From Myoxocephalus aenaeus (lineage: Eukaryota; Chordata; Actinopteri; Perciformes; Cottidae), in NCBI GenBank assembly GCA_038501785.1, contig JBAMJR010000085.1:1381001-1445000 (forward strand): DNA of 64,000 nucleotides. Reading direction: 5' to 3'. Made by a program: the position numbers and the translations under genes. Positions 27,701 to 40,118 of this stretch are shown here, in pieces. Each line of letters starts with the position of its first letter. Position 1 is the stretch's first letter. Under the pieces are notes generated by a model, which worked only from the letters and a program-made list of their open reading frames with translations, did not search any database and was not told where the DNA came from.

Positions 27701-29188
27701 AATGATGGGTAAATCGATATATAAAAGTAGTATACATGCCACAAGAACTGGCATAAAAGCCAGAAGCTTGCTATGCTTTGTGGTAATTTTCCACAATAAA
27801 TCTTTATTTGACCAGATTGTTTGTCAGAGAGTACTCAGTGTATTATATTCTCTGTCAACTTTCTAGTTCACGGACCCCTAAATTTCGAAAAACTGTCATG
27901 ATTCCAACCCCGAGGACACCGACTCCTTTCAAAAATGCTTTGGCTGCCCAGGAGAAAATGCATGGGCCGCTAAAGATGGAGGTAAGAAGTCAAATGTGGC
28001 TGTGTGCATTTTAATCTGCATGTTTTCACACTTTTATTTACCTCTCTTTATGATAACATTGTACTATTTTGTACAGTATATGGCTACATGATCTTGTGGT
28101 TATATCTATGTGTGTGCTTGTGTGTTCCAGCCGCAGCCGTTGGCATTTCTAGAAGAAGACATTCGAGAAGTTTTGAAGCAGGAGACTGGGGCAGACATCT
28201 TTAACAGATCGGACCTCCAGCCAGATTACAGAGCATGGAAACATAATGTAGGTGGAGCACGTTCTTCTATTATTTAAATACATGAACCTGCTCTCTGTTT
28301 TTCGAGGAAAGAAATACTTCCAGATACACTCACTTTAGAATTTTACTGAGCTCAATCGTGGTTCTAGGACAAAACTACATCGCTCTACTCTAGATAGAAC
28401 TATAGCATTTATTGTTTCTTGCTCCTTTGATTTCAGATCGACGGCCCAGCTAGAAAGGTGCGCAAGTCTCTCGTGCTGGACCCCTGGGGGAAAGACTGCC
28501 CCAACGTCCAACTCTTCCAAGAGCAGCTCAACAACGCACAAGTAAGTCACGATACTTGTTTACTAGTTTAAAATCACTGGTTCGGATCTAGTAGCAAACA
28601 CATGCATATGCAACTTCTGGATCAAGAAAACGTTAAATATCCAGCCTTTGGACTTGTTGGTAATGGGAGACATCACTTAAAAATACTACTTTATATGAAT
28701 TAGGTCCAGCATCATCACTTATTGTATTGTTGTTTGAGCTACTCTGTTTAATTGAACCTCATATTGCAGGTGCCAGATGAAGGTATACTGACAGGCTCTT
28801 CACTCGTCAACCAAATCCCTGAGTGTGGCCGTTCGTTGACCGTTCGTTCATTGACCTCTGGGCGAGAGGAGCCCTCATTAGTCCCCGTTCATCCTCATCG
28901 CTTCAGTAGCCCCCGGAAAAAGAAGCTTCTCGCCTTCCACAAAGCACCAAAACACGGCGCGGTGCAGGTACGTAAGGAGTCTTTCAATAGAACCATTAAT
29001 GAGGTGATCCTCACAAAGCTACTTTGGCAACTATTGGTACTCATTTGTAGCCTTCTCTGCAGGTGAGTGAGTGGGAAGCAGTGGTTTATGGGAAGACAGA
29101 GGACCAGCTGATCATGACAGAACAGGCCCGTCAGTACCTGAACCCCTACACGTCGTCTGGCTCTACCTCAAGGGCCCTGGTGCTTTAA
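20693..29188 (+). CDS. mybl1: Myb-related protein A (Mybl1), full coding region
   Basis: MYBL1 (A-Myb) is a sequence-specific activator, best known as a master regulator of male meiotic genes. Sixteen coding exons were read: 20693-20715, 23440-23539, 23744-23815, 24126-24218, 24926-25146, 25240-25438, 25532-25606, 25867-25977, 26737-26976, 27087-27458, 27569-27708, 27867-27981, 28131-28247, 28437-28541, 28770-28967 and 29063-29188. They total 2307 bases, 768 residues, near the human 752. Residues about 36-190 form three Myb repeats with the tryptophans kept (VKWSRDEDEKL, PWTKEEDQ, SSWTQEEDK). LELLLMSAENEV, SKFLAVEASAVLSSLQTIPE, PRTPTPFKNALAAQEK and PLAFLEEDIREVL follow. The C-terminus WEAVVYGKTEDQLIMTEQAR matches MYBL1 rather than MYB or MYBL2. 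Intron 1 is long (2.7 kb). The N-terminus before R1 is short and acidic and differs from mammals. All phases join. Confidence 0.97.
21710..21755. repeat. (TA)n microsatellite
   Basis: AT dinucleotide run in mybl1 intron 1. Confidence 0.95.
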
Positions 29189-31925
29189 GCCGTCCCCTCG
29201 CTGAGCATGCGCACTACTACGCCCGTCCAACAACTAAAACCTCCACTGAATCCTGTAAGAGACAATCCAGTGAAGACAAATTATTTTATTTTTCTTTGGA
29301 GCAGCAATGCACTTCCAAGGAGGTCCACCAAAATGCATGGCTGCTGGCATTGATTTCAACACATTTATACTTCACTGCCCAAGTAGTTTCTTGTTTCTAG
29401 CTTTGGCGTGTATTTTCCTTTGAGTACACAAAACCTGGACAACGTAAGCAGTTTTGTACAGATATGAAAAGGCTAGAATTTCTTCCTGCACTAGTCAGTA
29501 ATGTTGAAACAACCTGCACATACAGTAGGCTGTAGAAATAGTGTTTATTACTAGCAGTGGCTGCTTCTGAGTTTTATATTGTTAATATATTGTTTAAATG
29601 AGAAAGACATTTTATAATGTAACGCTACTCATTGTGTGTCTCCTCCAGCTTGTTGAGCTAAACTGCCCCATTGCTGTTGTCAGATAAAAACCACGTACAT
29701 GCATAATGTGTAGCTTTTTATTGACACCCATGTATTTTTTAAATCACACCATGGGTTTTTAACTCGACTCCTACAGTACAGAATATAATGTTAAGAATAA
29801 TGTTAACCATTGTTTTAAAATGAGAGAAACAGAAATGCAGTTACGTGGTTTTTTGAGACAGCGGTGTTACATTGCTGAATGCCGATCCATGGTGATGGGA
29901 AGTTTTTGAGGACGTAAAAAAAGAAACTGTCAGTATTGCACTACTGAGTTGATTTGGCTGCTGAGAAAGGAGCAGCCTTTTTAAGGGCAAACTGGATAGC
30001 ACTTGTGATGGTATCTTTTTCTAACAACACGTTTCCTTTCCAAGGCCATAGTGTCTGTTGAGACATCGGTTGAATGTATTTCATTGCAATGTGTAAAAAC
30101 CTCAAAATGGAAGGGTACCTTAATGTTTATTTCTGTTTGTTTTTATTTATTATCTGACAGCTCTAAAGCTTAGATATTAATATAAATCGGACACCATGAG
30201 TTTTTAAGAAGTTTAACTTTGCTAACAAAACAGCCTAAAAACCCTCACTTTCTCTAAAACAGTTCTCTGTAACAGAAAATGAACCAGTTTTCATATCATC
30301 AGTGTTCTACGACAAGCATTTGGCTGAGAAGGATTTACTTTTTATGTGAAGGCTGTAGGTTTTATTTATTTAATGTCTACTAATTTATTTATTTCTAAAA
30401 AGAAGAAAAAATCATTTCAGAGAAATTATTTGAAGAATTTTATTGATTTTTTTTCTTCTCTCTTTTAAAATCAGGATTGGGCTACCATTCAGTTTCATTA
30501 CTCCAAGTTAGAAGAACATGCACTGCCTCTAGTTCAATACGTCAATTTATTTTCCTCACCAGGCGAGATCTAGCAAATAACCATCGTGTAGTTGTATCTG
30601 TGATCTTGTAACATATAGCTAGGACATTTTCTTCCTTTGATTCAAATGTGTTCTTCGCTATTAGCTAGCAGGACTCCATCTCCGACCTCTAATCATAGAC
30701 AAATTGCACTTTTTACTCATCATTTAATTTTAAGTGTTTGTTCATTCTGATGATGTAGCTCGTCCTTATTTTATTTTCATGTTGGGCGTGTGTGTTTGTC
30801 TGTTTGTGTGTGTTTGTCTGTTTGTGTGTGTGTGTGTGTGTGTGTTAAACAGTTGTCTTCCTGTTTTGTAATGAACGCTGACATTACAATCCTGCTGCTT
30901 GATTTTAACATGTTCTTTTCTCCTGTTCTGCTGCAGAACGTTGTGCTTAAACACACTACATTGAAGCCTTACGAGAAACCTTTTAGACAGATGGCTCTTA
31001 GCGAAAATACAGCTAACACGGGCTGTCCTGAAATGCCCTTGAGCGAGACCCCAAATCCGCTCCTCCATTATTTGACACTGCATAAAAATAAAGGGCTTAT
31101 TAATTGTAAATATGCACAAATTATGGTGTGATTCTAAAGAAATGTGCTGCACTGTGCTTCCATGTTAACAGACTGATTCATGTCATTTTTAACCACCCTG
31201 AAACGAACCGTCTATAATCTGGTGAAGTATCACGGCAGAATGGTCTTCTTCGTATTATCGGCATTAGCAGATCCAGTATCACTTATAATCTGGATTATCC
31301 TGCATTAAGCGTTTGAGTGAGAATAAGAAGGGAATCTTGTCAGGGAAATCAAGTGGAAAGATCAGGAGTATACAGTATACAACTCTGAAACAGAAAGTAA
31401 ACTAACAGCCACTGAAGACTGTTTTTTAATCTGGTGACTGAGATGTGTCTAATCTGTATATACTTGTGTTAAATGTTCTGTTTGTTGGTTTGACTTGTGT
31501 TTGTACATTCCAAGTTAATATGTTTGTACGTGAACAACATTTGGCCATGTAACATCATAGGTTTTGAGGGAATTAAGTACACATACAGGATAGTAGCAGC
31601 TCTTATATACTACTGTAGTTATGCTTGAGCAATACACAAGATGCTGGACTGTAGAGGTGAATCACAGATGTAACACACACTCTGTATTTTTGTAGAATTT
31701 TCATTTGAAATCATAACCAAGGTACCATAGAAATCCTGCAAACCGTCTTCGTAACCATGTACTTAAATTGAACAAATAAATGAATATGTTGCATGACATC
31801 AATGGCATTTTGAATTGTGTGTCTCTACATTCTTTTGTGGAGCTTCCTCTCTGCCAAGTGATCCTGTACAAATTAGTGTAGGTTACATGGTATTTCCCAC
31901 GTAATAAAGATTTCTTATGATCCTT
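29189..31925 (+). other. mybl1: mybl1 3' UTR (probable extent)
   Basis: After the mybl1 stop the sequence has no coding features. Plus-strand AATAAA signals occur at 31087-31092, 31778-31783 and 31903-31908, so a UTR of 1.9-2.7 kb is possible. A (GT)n tract at 30788-30845 lies inside. The end point used is inferred. Confidence 0.4.
30788..30845. repeat. (GT)n-rich microsatellite
   Basis: Interrupted GT/GTTT tract in the probable mybl1 3' UTR. Confidence 0.9.
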
Positions 31926-31929
31926 TAGT

Positions 31930-34225
31930 TTTTCTGACATGCTCCCAGCAGGCATTGCAACCTCTTGAGCTCTCGCCAAAAACTGATTCCTCGAAGGACA
32001 TTTTCGTGAGGAAAATGAAAATCCAAACCTCCACCGTTATTCGTATTGTGTCGCGTTTCCGCAGGTGGAGTTGACAGCCGTGCAGGTGGATTGTTTGCTT
32101 GTGGCGTTGACAGCTGAGTGGTTTGAGCTGATGTGTGTATGTATATGTTGGGATACTGTCAACTTGGCCTGGGGTCCAGGGACACGAGCCTCCTCCACCA
32201 GAACAAGAGGCCTCTCCACAGGGTCAGCTGCTGGCCCTAAAGGGGCCCACTCACCCATGACTTAATGCCCCCGGGCTCCATTGTCCTCAGGGCTGTTGGT
32301 TTTACAGGCCCATTCACTCAATTGCCCCCGAAATGGATGGAGGCAAGGGACGTGACGACTTGCCTTATGCTGAAGGAGCAGCAGTGCACATGCATACAAA
32401 CAATGTGCACATCAACACACGGGCGTCGCATGCACGCCATGTCCACTTAATCAATCTGTCCTCCCTCCGCTCTCGACCTCGTACAAGAGGGTCTTTTGTT
32501 CTTGACTGACCCGCACTAAGAGTTGAAAGATGTCAGGGACCTTTAGCCACTTAATTGGTTATTGGCAGAAGCCCCCCACACACACCTTATGCTTCATGCA
32601 TGTATTCAGGGGAACCAGTTCTTAGATTATTATTTACATTTAGTTATTGGCATCTGGACACACACCTGTTGTGTGCAGACGAGCCTTGTTGGATATTCAA
32701 AGCTGTTATTGTGAGATGTATTAAAAGTGAATAATATTTTCCCATCTTTTACTTTACATATACTCTGTGAAACTTGACACACCATAGTGTGCGCCGCCCA
32801 TTGTGAGTATCCAGTGCAGGTCTGGTACCCTCTATAGTTCTTGTCCGTGGGTTAGCCAGTCATGGACGATGTAAGGTGTGTGCTCATTTGTGTGTCTTCC
32901 TTGTACTCTGAAGACATGAAACAGAGCCTGCGGGCGTCCGACCAAACCTCCCCGGCCTTCTTCCTCTGAGCACACACCCAGGAGTGCGCACACGAGCTCA
33001 CGCACATATCCACTGTTTGCCTTTGTGTATGCTAGACAGCAGATGGCAGCCCATTATTGGGCTGACAGAGCAGTCATCTGGCAGGCACCCTGTTACCCCC
33101 CATCCCCCGAAGAAACCAAGCACAACACAGCATGGATAGGACACTTTTAGGCGGGAGAGTCCACAGCCCTGAGGGAGTGTGTGTATATATGTGTGTGTGT
33201 GGGTGTGTGTGTGTGTGTGTATGTGTTCAAATTTGGACCCTGGCCCTCTCCGCCCTAAATAGGTCACTGTTTCCACTTGTGTGTGTCACCGTGTGAGGTA
33301 CGTCAGTCCTTGTGAGTGGACGTTTGCCATGTTTTGAAGCAACAGCTACAGTGGATGATTAATATAAGTACAAAATGAACTTGTTTCTGCACACTGTGTG
33401 AGACTTAATGTGAGTTTTAATGAATTACTTCTAACCACATGTGAGTACTAATCCCCCATGTATACGCTACCTTAGATGTGACATTTCTCCTTCTATACAC
33501 CTCATGCACATACAGTCAATCTCATTCAGGGAGGTACACGTTATCATCGTTCATATCCTGTTTTATGGGGTCATTGTCGGTCAAAATATGAAAGTAAATT
33601 CCCTCCCTCTGTCAAAAGTGAAAGTCGTAAACTCAAGATAAGGCGTAACAGTAACAGCAGCTTCCCACACAAATATTCTCATGAAGAGAGACCAGTGGAG
33701 CGGTCTCTCTTTGTAACATTTACACCCTTCCCTGTGCAAGACATGCCGCCCAAAACACTGGCCCCAGAGTGACTGCCTCCTACGGCCTTTATTACAAAGG
33801 ATTATACAACAGTGAATATTAAATGGTGGGGGAGGAGGAGGAGTGTGTTTCCCCACCGAGGTCAAGGCCAAGGTTAGGGATTAGGTTTGGTGTTTGTGTC
33901 CTCGGGAAGGAGGTAATCTACAGCCCAGCCCATAGAGACCCCGCTCCGGGGACATGCTGGGAGGCACCACTGATGAAGAAGACATGCAACTTATGAGGGC
34001 TGCTTGAGCATTGCCGGGGCAACCGGTACAATCCCGGGTCCTTCGGCGAAGCTTTCAGCAGCTTTCAGCAGGCCTCAATCACACTTCCTTTCGCTTGAGA
34101 GAGTTTTTTTTCATCCTCTGGCACTGTTAAATAGGAGGGAGGCCCAGTGTGTCCAAAGGAAAATGAACAGTAGCCGAAGTATGAGGTAATATACAGAGGC
34201 ATGTTCACTCAAATAAAAAGATGAG
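31930..34225. other. Spacer between mybl1 and vxn 3' ends
   Basis: The two genes converge here. I see no exon with recognisable coding content, only unique-looking spacer and a (GT)n tract at 33177-33225. Confidence 0.55.
33177..33225. repeat. (GT)n microsatellite
   Basis: GT tract with a few interruptions. Confidence 0.9.
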
Positions 34226-34239
34226 AGAGCATGTAAGGG

Positions 34240-34245
34240 TTTATT
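34240..34245 (-). terminator. Possible vxn poly(A) signal
   Basis: AATAAA on the minus strand about 610 bases after the vxn stop. Assigned by position only. Confidence 0.3.
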
Positions 34246-34854
34246 GGTTTTATAATTATAAAATGATGATATATTAAGCAACAAAATGCATACATATCAA
34301 CAGATTAGAAATGAGAAGATAGTCAGGAAACATGCATGATGAAACAAAATGTGCACAGACAATATAAATAATACTTCTCTCAGGTAACAGCATCACAGTC
34401 ATGTAAAAGGCTATATTTGATTAGTTAAACATCTTGTTCGATCATTAATAGCAGCTAACTCTAATGTTATTGTTTCCATGATTGTAATAATATACTTATT
34501 ATATATTCAAAGCCTGCATTTGATCTTGCCATGCTGAAAAATAGGGCAGAACAGCAGCTGTTCAGCTCTCTGCACATTCAAACATGTTGCACGTGTGCAG
34601 ACGCCCCCATCAGTGAGGTCACATACATCGGATAGAATGAGCAAAACACACTCTGTGACATCACCGATAGGTTTGTACACTCACAATTCCACCTCTTGCT
34701 TCTAGAAAGGCAGCCAAGTCAAGAATACCAGGTATGGAAATTAGTAAGAGCCCACATGAGGATATATAAGACCTCCGTTCACCCACATACTCCCCCAACG
34801 CAGCCCCACCAGAGTGAACACAGTTCAGCCACCCAGGACAAAGAGGAGGGCCTC

Positions 34855-35669
34855 TTAGTCGCCCTCGAAGGCCCCGTTGGTAGCGCCCTGGCATTCAGTC
34901 TTTTTCCGGCATTTGGACAAGATCCTGTGGAGCAGGCTCGGGGATCTGTGTGTCTGAGGTTGGGAGGCCACGGGCTGTGGCACAGGGATCTGGTGCCTCC
35001 GCACCGGGAAGGGGCCCTCGTTCTCACCTTGGCCACCATCCAGCACCACTCCTCCTGCTCCAACTCCTCTGCTCCCCCTCCTGAGGGCCTGCCGAATGTT
35101 TCCACTGGGGGACAAAGAGGAAATAACAAACACAAAGGCCCTGTTTATTCCTCATGACCCAAATTCCACCGCTAGCAGACAAGGCAGGCACGGAGCTGTA
35201 CAGGGGGCTCTGTGTGGTGGTGGTGTGTGAGCACGGTTCAGTGGCGGGCTGTCAAAAATAAAAGCTCCCTACTGTCAAATAAACTGCAAGAGAGGTACAG
35301 CACCCTGTCGAATAACTTTTGCTGCAACACTGAATGTAGCATTGATACAACTTTATTTCCTTTTTGACGATCCATCATCAATGTTTCTATGAGATTTGAT
35401 TTTCACAACATTTCAGAGAAAACTACAGGGTCTTCCCGTTCCCTCCTGCTCCTCTTTAATGAGATGCTGTGCAGTGAGAGGGGATTCACTAGATAGTGCG
35501 TTTGAGCATGTGTGCGTGTGTGTGTGTCTGTGTGCGCCTCCATGTACGTGTATGTTGGGGGGGGGTTGTAATCAGTGTGCTTTGTCAACTAATGAGGGAC
35601 GAGAGGGGCCACCTGCTCAGGGGCGCTGGGCGGAGAGCAGTAGGGATGAGATCTGGGAATGGGGGATGT

Positions 35670-35700
<31 letters not shown>

Positions 35701-37615
35701 GGGGTTTGATGGTTGAACAGCTGCTGGGTGTGTGCGTGATGTTTATGCATGTACTTGTTGGGGGGGACGTGTATGTTTGTTGTTATGCCTGTTATGTTTT
35801 TTGTACGCTGTATGAGTTTTACACTTACTTCCCATGTCTACTGCGTACACCTGAATCGTTGCTTCTCAGAGATAAACTCCTTCGTACGGCTTTTGGAGGA
35901 AGATTCACCTGCGAATATGAACCATTGAGCATGCTTTTAAAATGTCCGACAGATGCCAATAAATAAACGTTATACTTCCTCTGGTATCTTCTCTTATCCA
36001 GCTTCTACTTTTTTTTCTCCAAGTTAACTCACAGACTCATAGACAGGTCCAACTTCTATATTGGATACTACACTTCCCATAATGCAACTCAATAATGCTT
36101 TTCATTAGACTCTCCCTGCTCTCTAAATGGCCTCTGATTACCACACCAGTATGTGATGTCGGCTTTTTTTTGTTAGAATTTCTTCAGCCAAAATAAAGAT
36201 AACCTTGATGACATCACTGTGACATCATCGGGCTATTTTGTCAGGCTTGAGAAAAGAGAAGACACAGAAGACATTATACAACTCTTTTCACCAGCTGGGC
36301 AGTACTTAAATATTCATGACCAAATATGCAACAATCAAAATTGAAGTTTGGAGGGAAAACACTGAAGTTAACCACTCAATTAACTCAACAACACAGCTGA
36401 GACGTTCTGACATAATGTGTTCATGGGAAGAAGCCGTGTTTGAAACGCACAGAATAGAAAGTGCAGTCTGCCTTGTGACATTCAGCAGCAGCAGCAACAG
36501 CCCAGTCCAGTAGCGCTGCATTGCTGAGCTCATTCCCCGGGCAGCCAACCAACCTGGCTCAGCTCCATCACACAGGAGGCGGGGAAGTAGCCCTGCTGGC
36601 CGCCCTGCAGCCGCCCAAACCACCGCTCCTCCTCGTGCTTGGGCAGCACCAGGATGACGTCACCCAGAAACAGCTCCAGCTCGTCGGGCCAGTGGGGCTT
36701 GTAGTTGTGCACCACTACCATCTAGCGGTCAAAGGGAGAGTTGCTGCCGGTTATTTTCACTTTGGATTGTGTACGTGTGATTTTACAATTACTTTAAGGT
36801 TCAGTTTGTCGTGTTCCTTTCTGTTGCAGTGATAAAAAAAAAGATCAAGTCACTGTCCATGTTGTACTCTGCAGTCTCCAGGTTAGACTCAGTGAATGGA
36901 GAGGGATTATGTGTCCAGATTTAGAGATGAACTGCTGTGCAGTGAAATAGAAACCCTAAATTTGGGTCTACTCTTCATAATCTGTTCCACCTAAATATGG
37001 TCAGTGGTTGTCAGAGGAATTAGATGAATTGAACACATAATGGAGCCAGGGGAAATTGACCGACTTTACATAACATCAATGTCAAACTCATATTAATCAA
37101 TCCCCATTGTATTTAAGACTTACAAAACAATAGATAATCATTTTGGGATTATAGTTCTGCTGTTTAGGACCGACACATAATGTTCAGTGAACAACCTGCA
37201 GCCGATGACACATTTTTATCAATGCATATCCGATGCATATCTGAATAAGGGAGAATGTTTAACTTGCCGTTTCAGCTTCTGCTCTGTATCGACACCTCCC
37301 TGTTAACCAATGAGTAGAAAATGAATCAGCAAAAAATATGTTTTATATGCAAATCTGAATTTCTTTCCATGAATGCATGGACATAAGTATCCCTATACAA
37401 TAAATGAACAGTCCCCCGGGAGAGAAAACAAACGATCTATCACGTTAGTTATTAATCATCTGACATTGACATGTCATCTTGTCCTCACTAACAATGAAAA
37501 ATGATGTCATGCTAAGCCACTCTCCACTGCAGATATGATTCCACTCACCTTGAGGAGCAAGGACAGTGGTGAAGACTTCAAAGTGCTCATTGCTGTGCAT
37601 GTAGATGCGCTGCAT
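34855..37615 (-). CDS. vxn: Vexin-like gene (first and last coding exons recognised)
   Basis: Vexin (C8orf46) is a small protein reported to promote neural differentiation. The first coding exon is 37549-37615, starting MQRIYMHSNEHFEVFTTVLA; the human protein starts with a related MHQIYSCSDENIEVFTTV. It ends in phase 1 at CAAG|GTGAGT. The last exon is 34855-35104 (acceptor CCCCCAG), is basic and proline-rich and ends KCRKKTECQGATNGAFEGD; human vexin ends with a related KKSEYVGATNSAFEAD. The last exon needs a donor leaving two bases, so at least one middle exon is missing from this model. I could not find it. The locus lies between mybl1 and rrs1 in the orientation expected from human. An SH3-coding exon sits between the two recognised exons and is listed separately. 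Confidence 0.75.
35557..35767. repeat. GT tract with long G-runs
   Basis: G-runs of 9 (near 35557), 21 (35684-35704) and about 7 (35760-35766) alternate with GT repeats on the plus strand, inside the last vxn intron. A G-quadruplex is possible. Long homopolymers may also be miscounted by sequencing. Confidence 0.8.
36530..36721 (-). CDS. SH3-domain terminal exon within the vxn locus
   Basis: The minus-strand frame encodes a complete SH3 fold: VVHNYKP (ALYDY position), PDELELFLGDVI (ELxLxxGD), RWFGRLQ (the W-W/F position), GQQGYFPASCVMEL (G-x-FP-x-x-YV), then an in-frame stop at 36530. GC content and codon use are coding-like, unlike the surrounding DNA. An acceptor (CGCTAG) precedes 36721 in phase 0. 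A second AG allows an exon starting at 36714, where TG completes the phase-1 G left by the first vxn exon, giving an 83-residue VXN-start/SH3 protein on paper. It could instead be the last exon of another gene or an exon copied from elsewhere. I cannot name the parent SH3 family. Confidence 0.6.
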   Translation of the reverse strand: MVVVHNYKPHWPDELELFLGDVILVLPKHEEERWFGRLQGGQQGYFPASCVMELSQVGWLPGE

Positions 37616-37742
37616 CTTGAAGATCTGACACTTGCACACTGACCGAAGCTCCTTCACTCTCTCTGCACTAAATGCAGCTGACTAATCCACTGCAGCACTG
37701 ACTGAGCTGGACCCGAGCAACAACACGTCCTCCTTTGGGGAA

Positions 37743-37789
37743 AACACACACACACGCACACACACACGCACACACGCACGCACGCACAG
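37743..37789. repeat. (CA)n/(CACG)n microsatellite
   Basis: CA tract with CG interruptions, just upstream of the first vxn exon. Confidence 0.9.
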
Positions 37790-38216
37790 CACAAGACTGT
37801 AGGCACAAATACAATCTTAGTTTATTGAAGAAAAGTGCATGATTATTAGAGTAATTGTTGGGCTTTTCTTAATTTTGATGATTACATTTTGACCAGATCT
37901 ATTTTCAATATGTTTTTGCTCAGCAAATGGAATGAAAGGCAGTCTTCATCTCAGAGATCATGCTTGACCACCTCATCTTCACGCCAGTGCCTATTGTTCT
38001 TTGACCATCTGGTGACATGCGAGGGAAGTTTAGAAGCCGCTGCCGCTGCTCGCTTCGACACGGATGAGAATTAATAATTCCACCTCGTCAAGAGTGCTTG
38101 ATTGATTTATGGTTATTCACTGTGTCCTATTTCCAGTGGCATGGGTGAGCAGGGACAAAGATGAATGGGCTTGGGACGTGGTGGCGGACTGCTCAACAGA
38201 TGGTGATTGAACCCTC

Positions 38217-38237
38217 CACACACACACACACACACAC
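38217..38237. repeat. (CA)n microsatellite
   Basis: Short CA run. Confidence 0.85.
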
Positions 38238-40118
38238 CTCCCCTTTCCCGCTCTGGTGCGATGGAGCTTGGCTCTGAGCTTGTGTCAGCGATTAAAAAGC
38301 ATCCATCAACAACATGAGAGATCACTCAGCCAGACAATCATATTCGAGCAGTGGAAGTTTGCTGCAAACCTGCAGCCATTATGCACATGGCATCAACTCT
38401 AACTGCAGAAATACTTTATTAATTCTAAAAAAAATATACATTTATAGCTAGAAAATGGATGCATTTTATTTCCACAACTCATTGCAAGCAATGCTGGAAT
38501 CCTGTCAGGAGGGCAATGCATAAGCTTGTGTGTGTGTTTGTGTCTGAAAGTGGAAACACCTGTAACTGGATGAGGCAACTGATTAACCTCGTTATCTTTA
38601 TCCTCAGCAGCTGTGTAAAACACTTGTTTGGTCTGAACCCACTTCTGGCCATAAGACGAGTCTCTTCAGAGGTGTATGTACGGATCAAGGCCTTCCGTTA
38701 TCAGTATTGTGCTCACTAGGATGATAGAAAAATGATATTCAGCGATTTCTGCCCATGCATTAAATGTCTGCTCCTAATTCAGTGTGATGCCTCAGGTCTA
38801 GACGTCAAGGCCAGAGCAAAGCGTTTACACAACCAAAAATTACAGCTAAGCCGCTCAGAAGACCGAGCTGATGTTTACTTCTAGGAAAGAGACACATGAG
38901 CACTGAGCTCAAGAGCTTCAAGCGTCTATCTTTTTAAGAAAAAACCAGGGCAGCGTTTAAAATGTACACCTGTTGTGCATCACCATTTTAGTTTGTAAGC
39001 AGAGATGCAAGTGATATTTTTGGGAAACGTTGCATTAGCTATATCTACCATCGTGGCTCCATTCAGAATATATTTAATCTGTTGCTTTCACTGTCAACGG
39101 TTTGCTGCTGTATAGTTTAATTTAAGCAAACGGTTTTAACAAAAATAAAGATATTTCATAGTAGGGTTGGGTAATCTGAAAATATATAAGAAACATTGAG
39201 CATAAGTAAATCGTCAAAAGACATATAATCCATGAATATGTCTGGGTTCAGCAGATCATTGTGGTTAATGTGGCAAAGCATTGAGCAGGTTATATTGGAT
39301 TGATATTGAAGCTTTTATGATCTTGAGTAGCCAAAAAAAAGAGATTTGATTTATCCAAACTTTTTCTCTGATTTTTAATAGTTTTGTTTTACAAGTCAAT
39401 ATTTAAGTCCTCAGTTGCGGCACAGCTTCATTGAAGCAGGTTGACTCCGCGATCATTTGATATTTTTCAAAGCAGAAACTCAGTTTTTCTTCTGGTATTG
39501 TGCATCCCGTCTCACTGGCATGACCTACTAGGACACTTAAAAATAATTTATCTGCGTTTGGATCATTTTACCGACTAGGAACCATCACACCTTAATCACT
39601 GATTACTTAATACAAAGTGTAACTTGTAGTTTACTATTTTATACTTTACAGTACTTTCTAAATCTATATTTAAACTTAGTCAACTTACAAATAATCAAAC
39701 TGTCATATTTGGTTTAAAATAGAAACCTTTCTTTAACCCTGTTTTTAAAATCACTGACATCTGTGTAATCATCGAAGAAATGACCATTGCCTACTCTGTT
39801 TGCAATTACTACACTTTTGTGAATACATTCAGTGTTTGTTGTCCCGCTACAGCTGACTTTTTAAAAATTCTGCATTTAATTAAAAACAGGAGGGGAAAAA
39901 ACAAACAATCTACTGATTTTAATATTCCATCAATATTACACACATAATCAGCTGACCCCCGTGAATGCTGGGACTGATATTTACAGACGAAAGAGAGTCA
40001 CAACACCACACCCCTCACCCACAGAAGATGAATCAAAGAGTCATTTTTCATATTGCATCATTTGAGTCCAGATGTTTCGATGCCAAGGCACAAACAGATA
40101 CAGCGGGATACAAAGTCC

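Larger units (their letters stand above)
37660..40100. other. Spacer between vxn and rrs1
   Basis: AT-rich, no coding exon recognised. It holds (CA)n tracts at 37743-37789 and 38217-38237. ADHFE1 would be expected here from human gene order but none of its exons was seen. Confidence 0.55.

Noticed and set aside
34696..35157. 153-codon plus-strand frame over the last vxn exon
   Set aside because: It is the antisense shadow of the GC-rich vxn exon, whose minus-strand frame ends in the recognised vexin C-terminus.
35641..35720. Possible CRISPR-like or satellite array at G-rich repeats
   Set aside because: It is simple-sequence DNA with no spacer-repeat structure, in a vertebrate intron.
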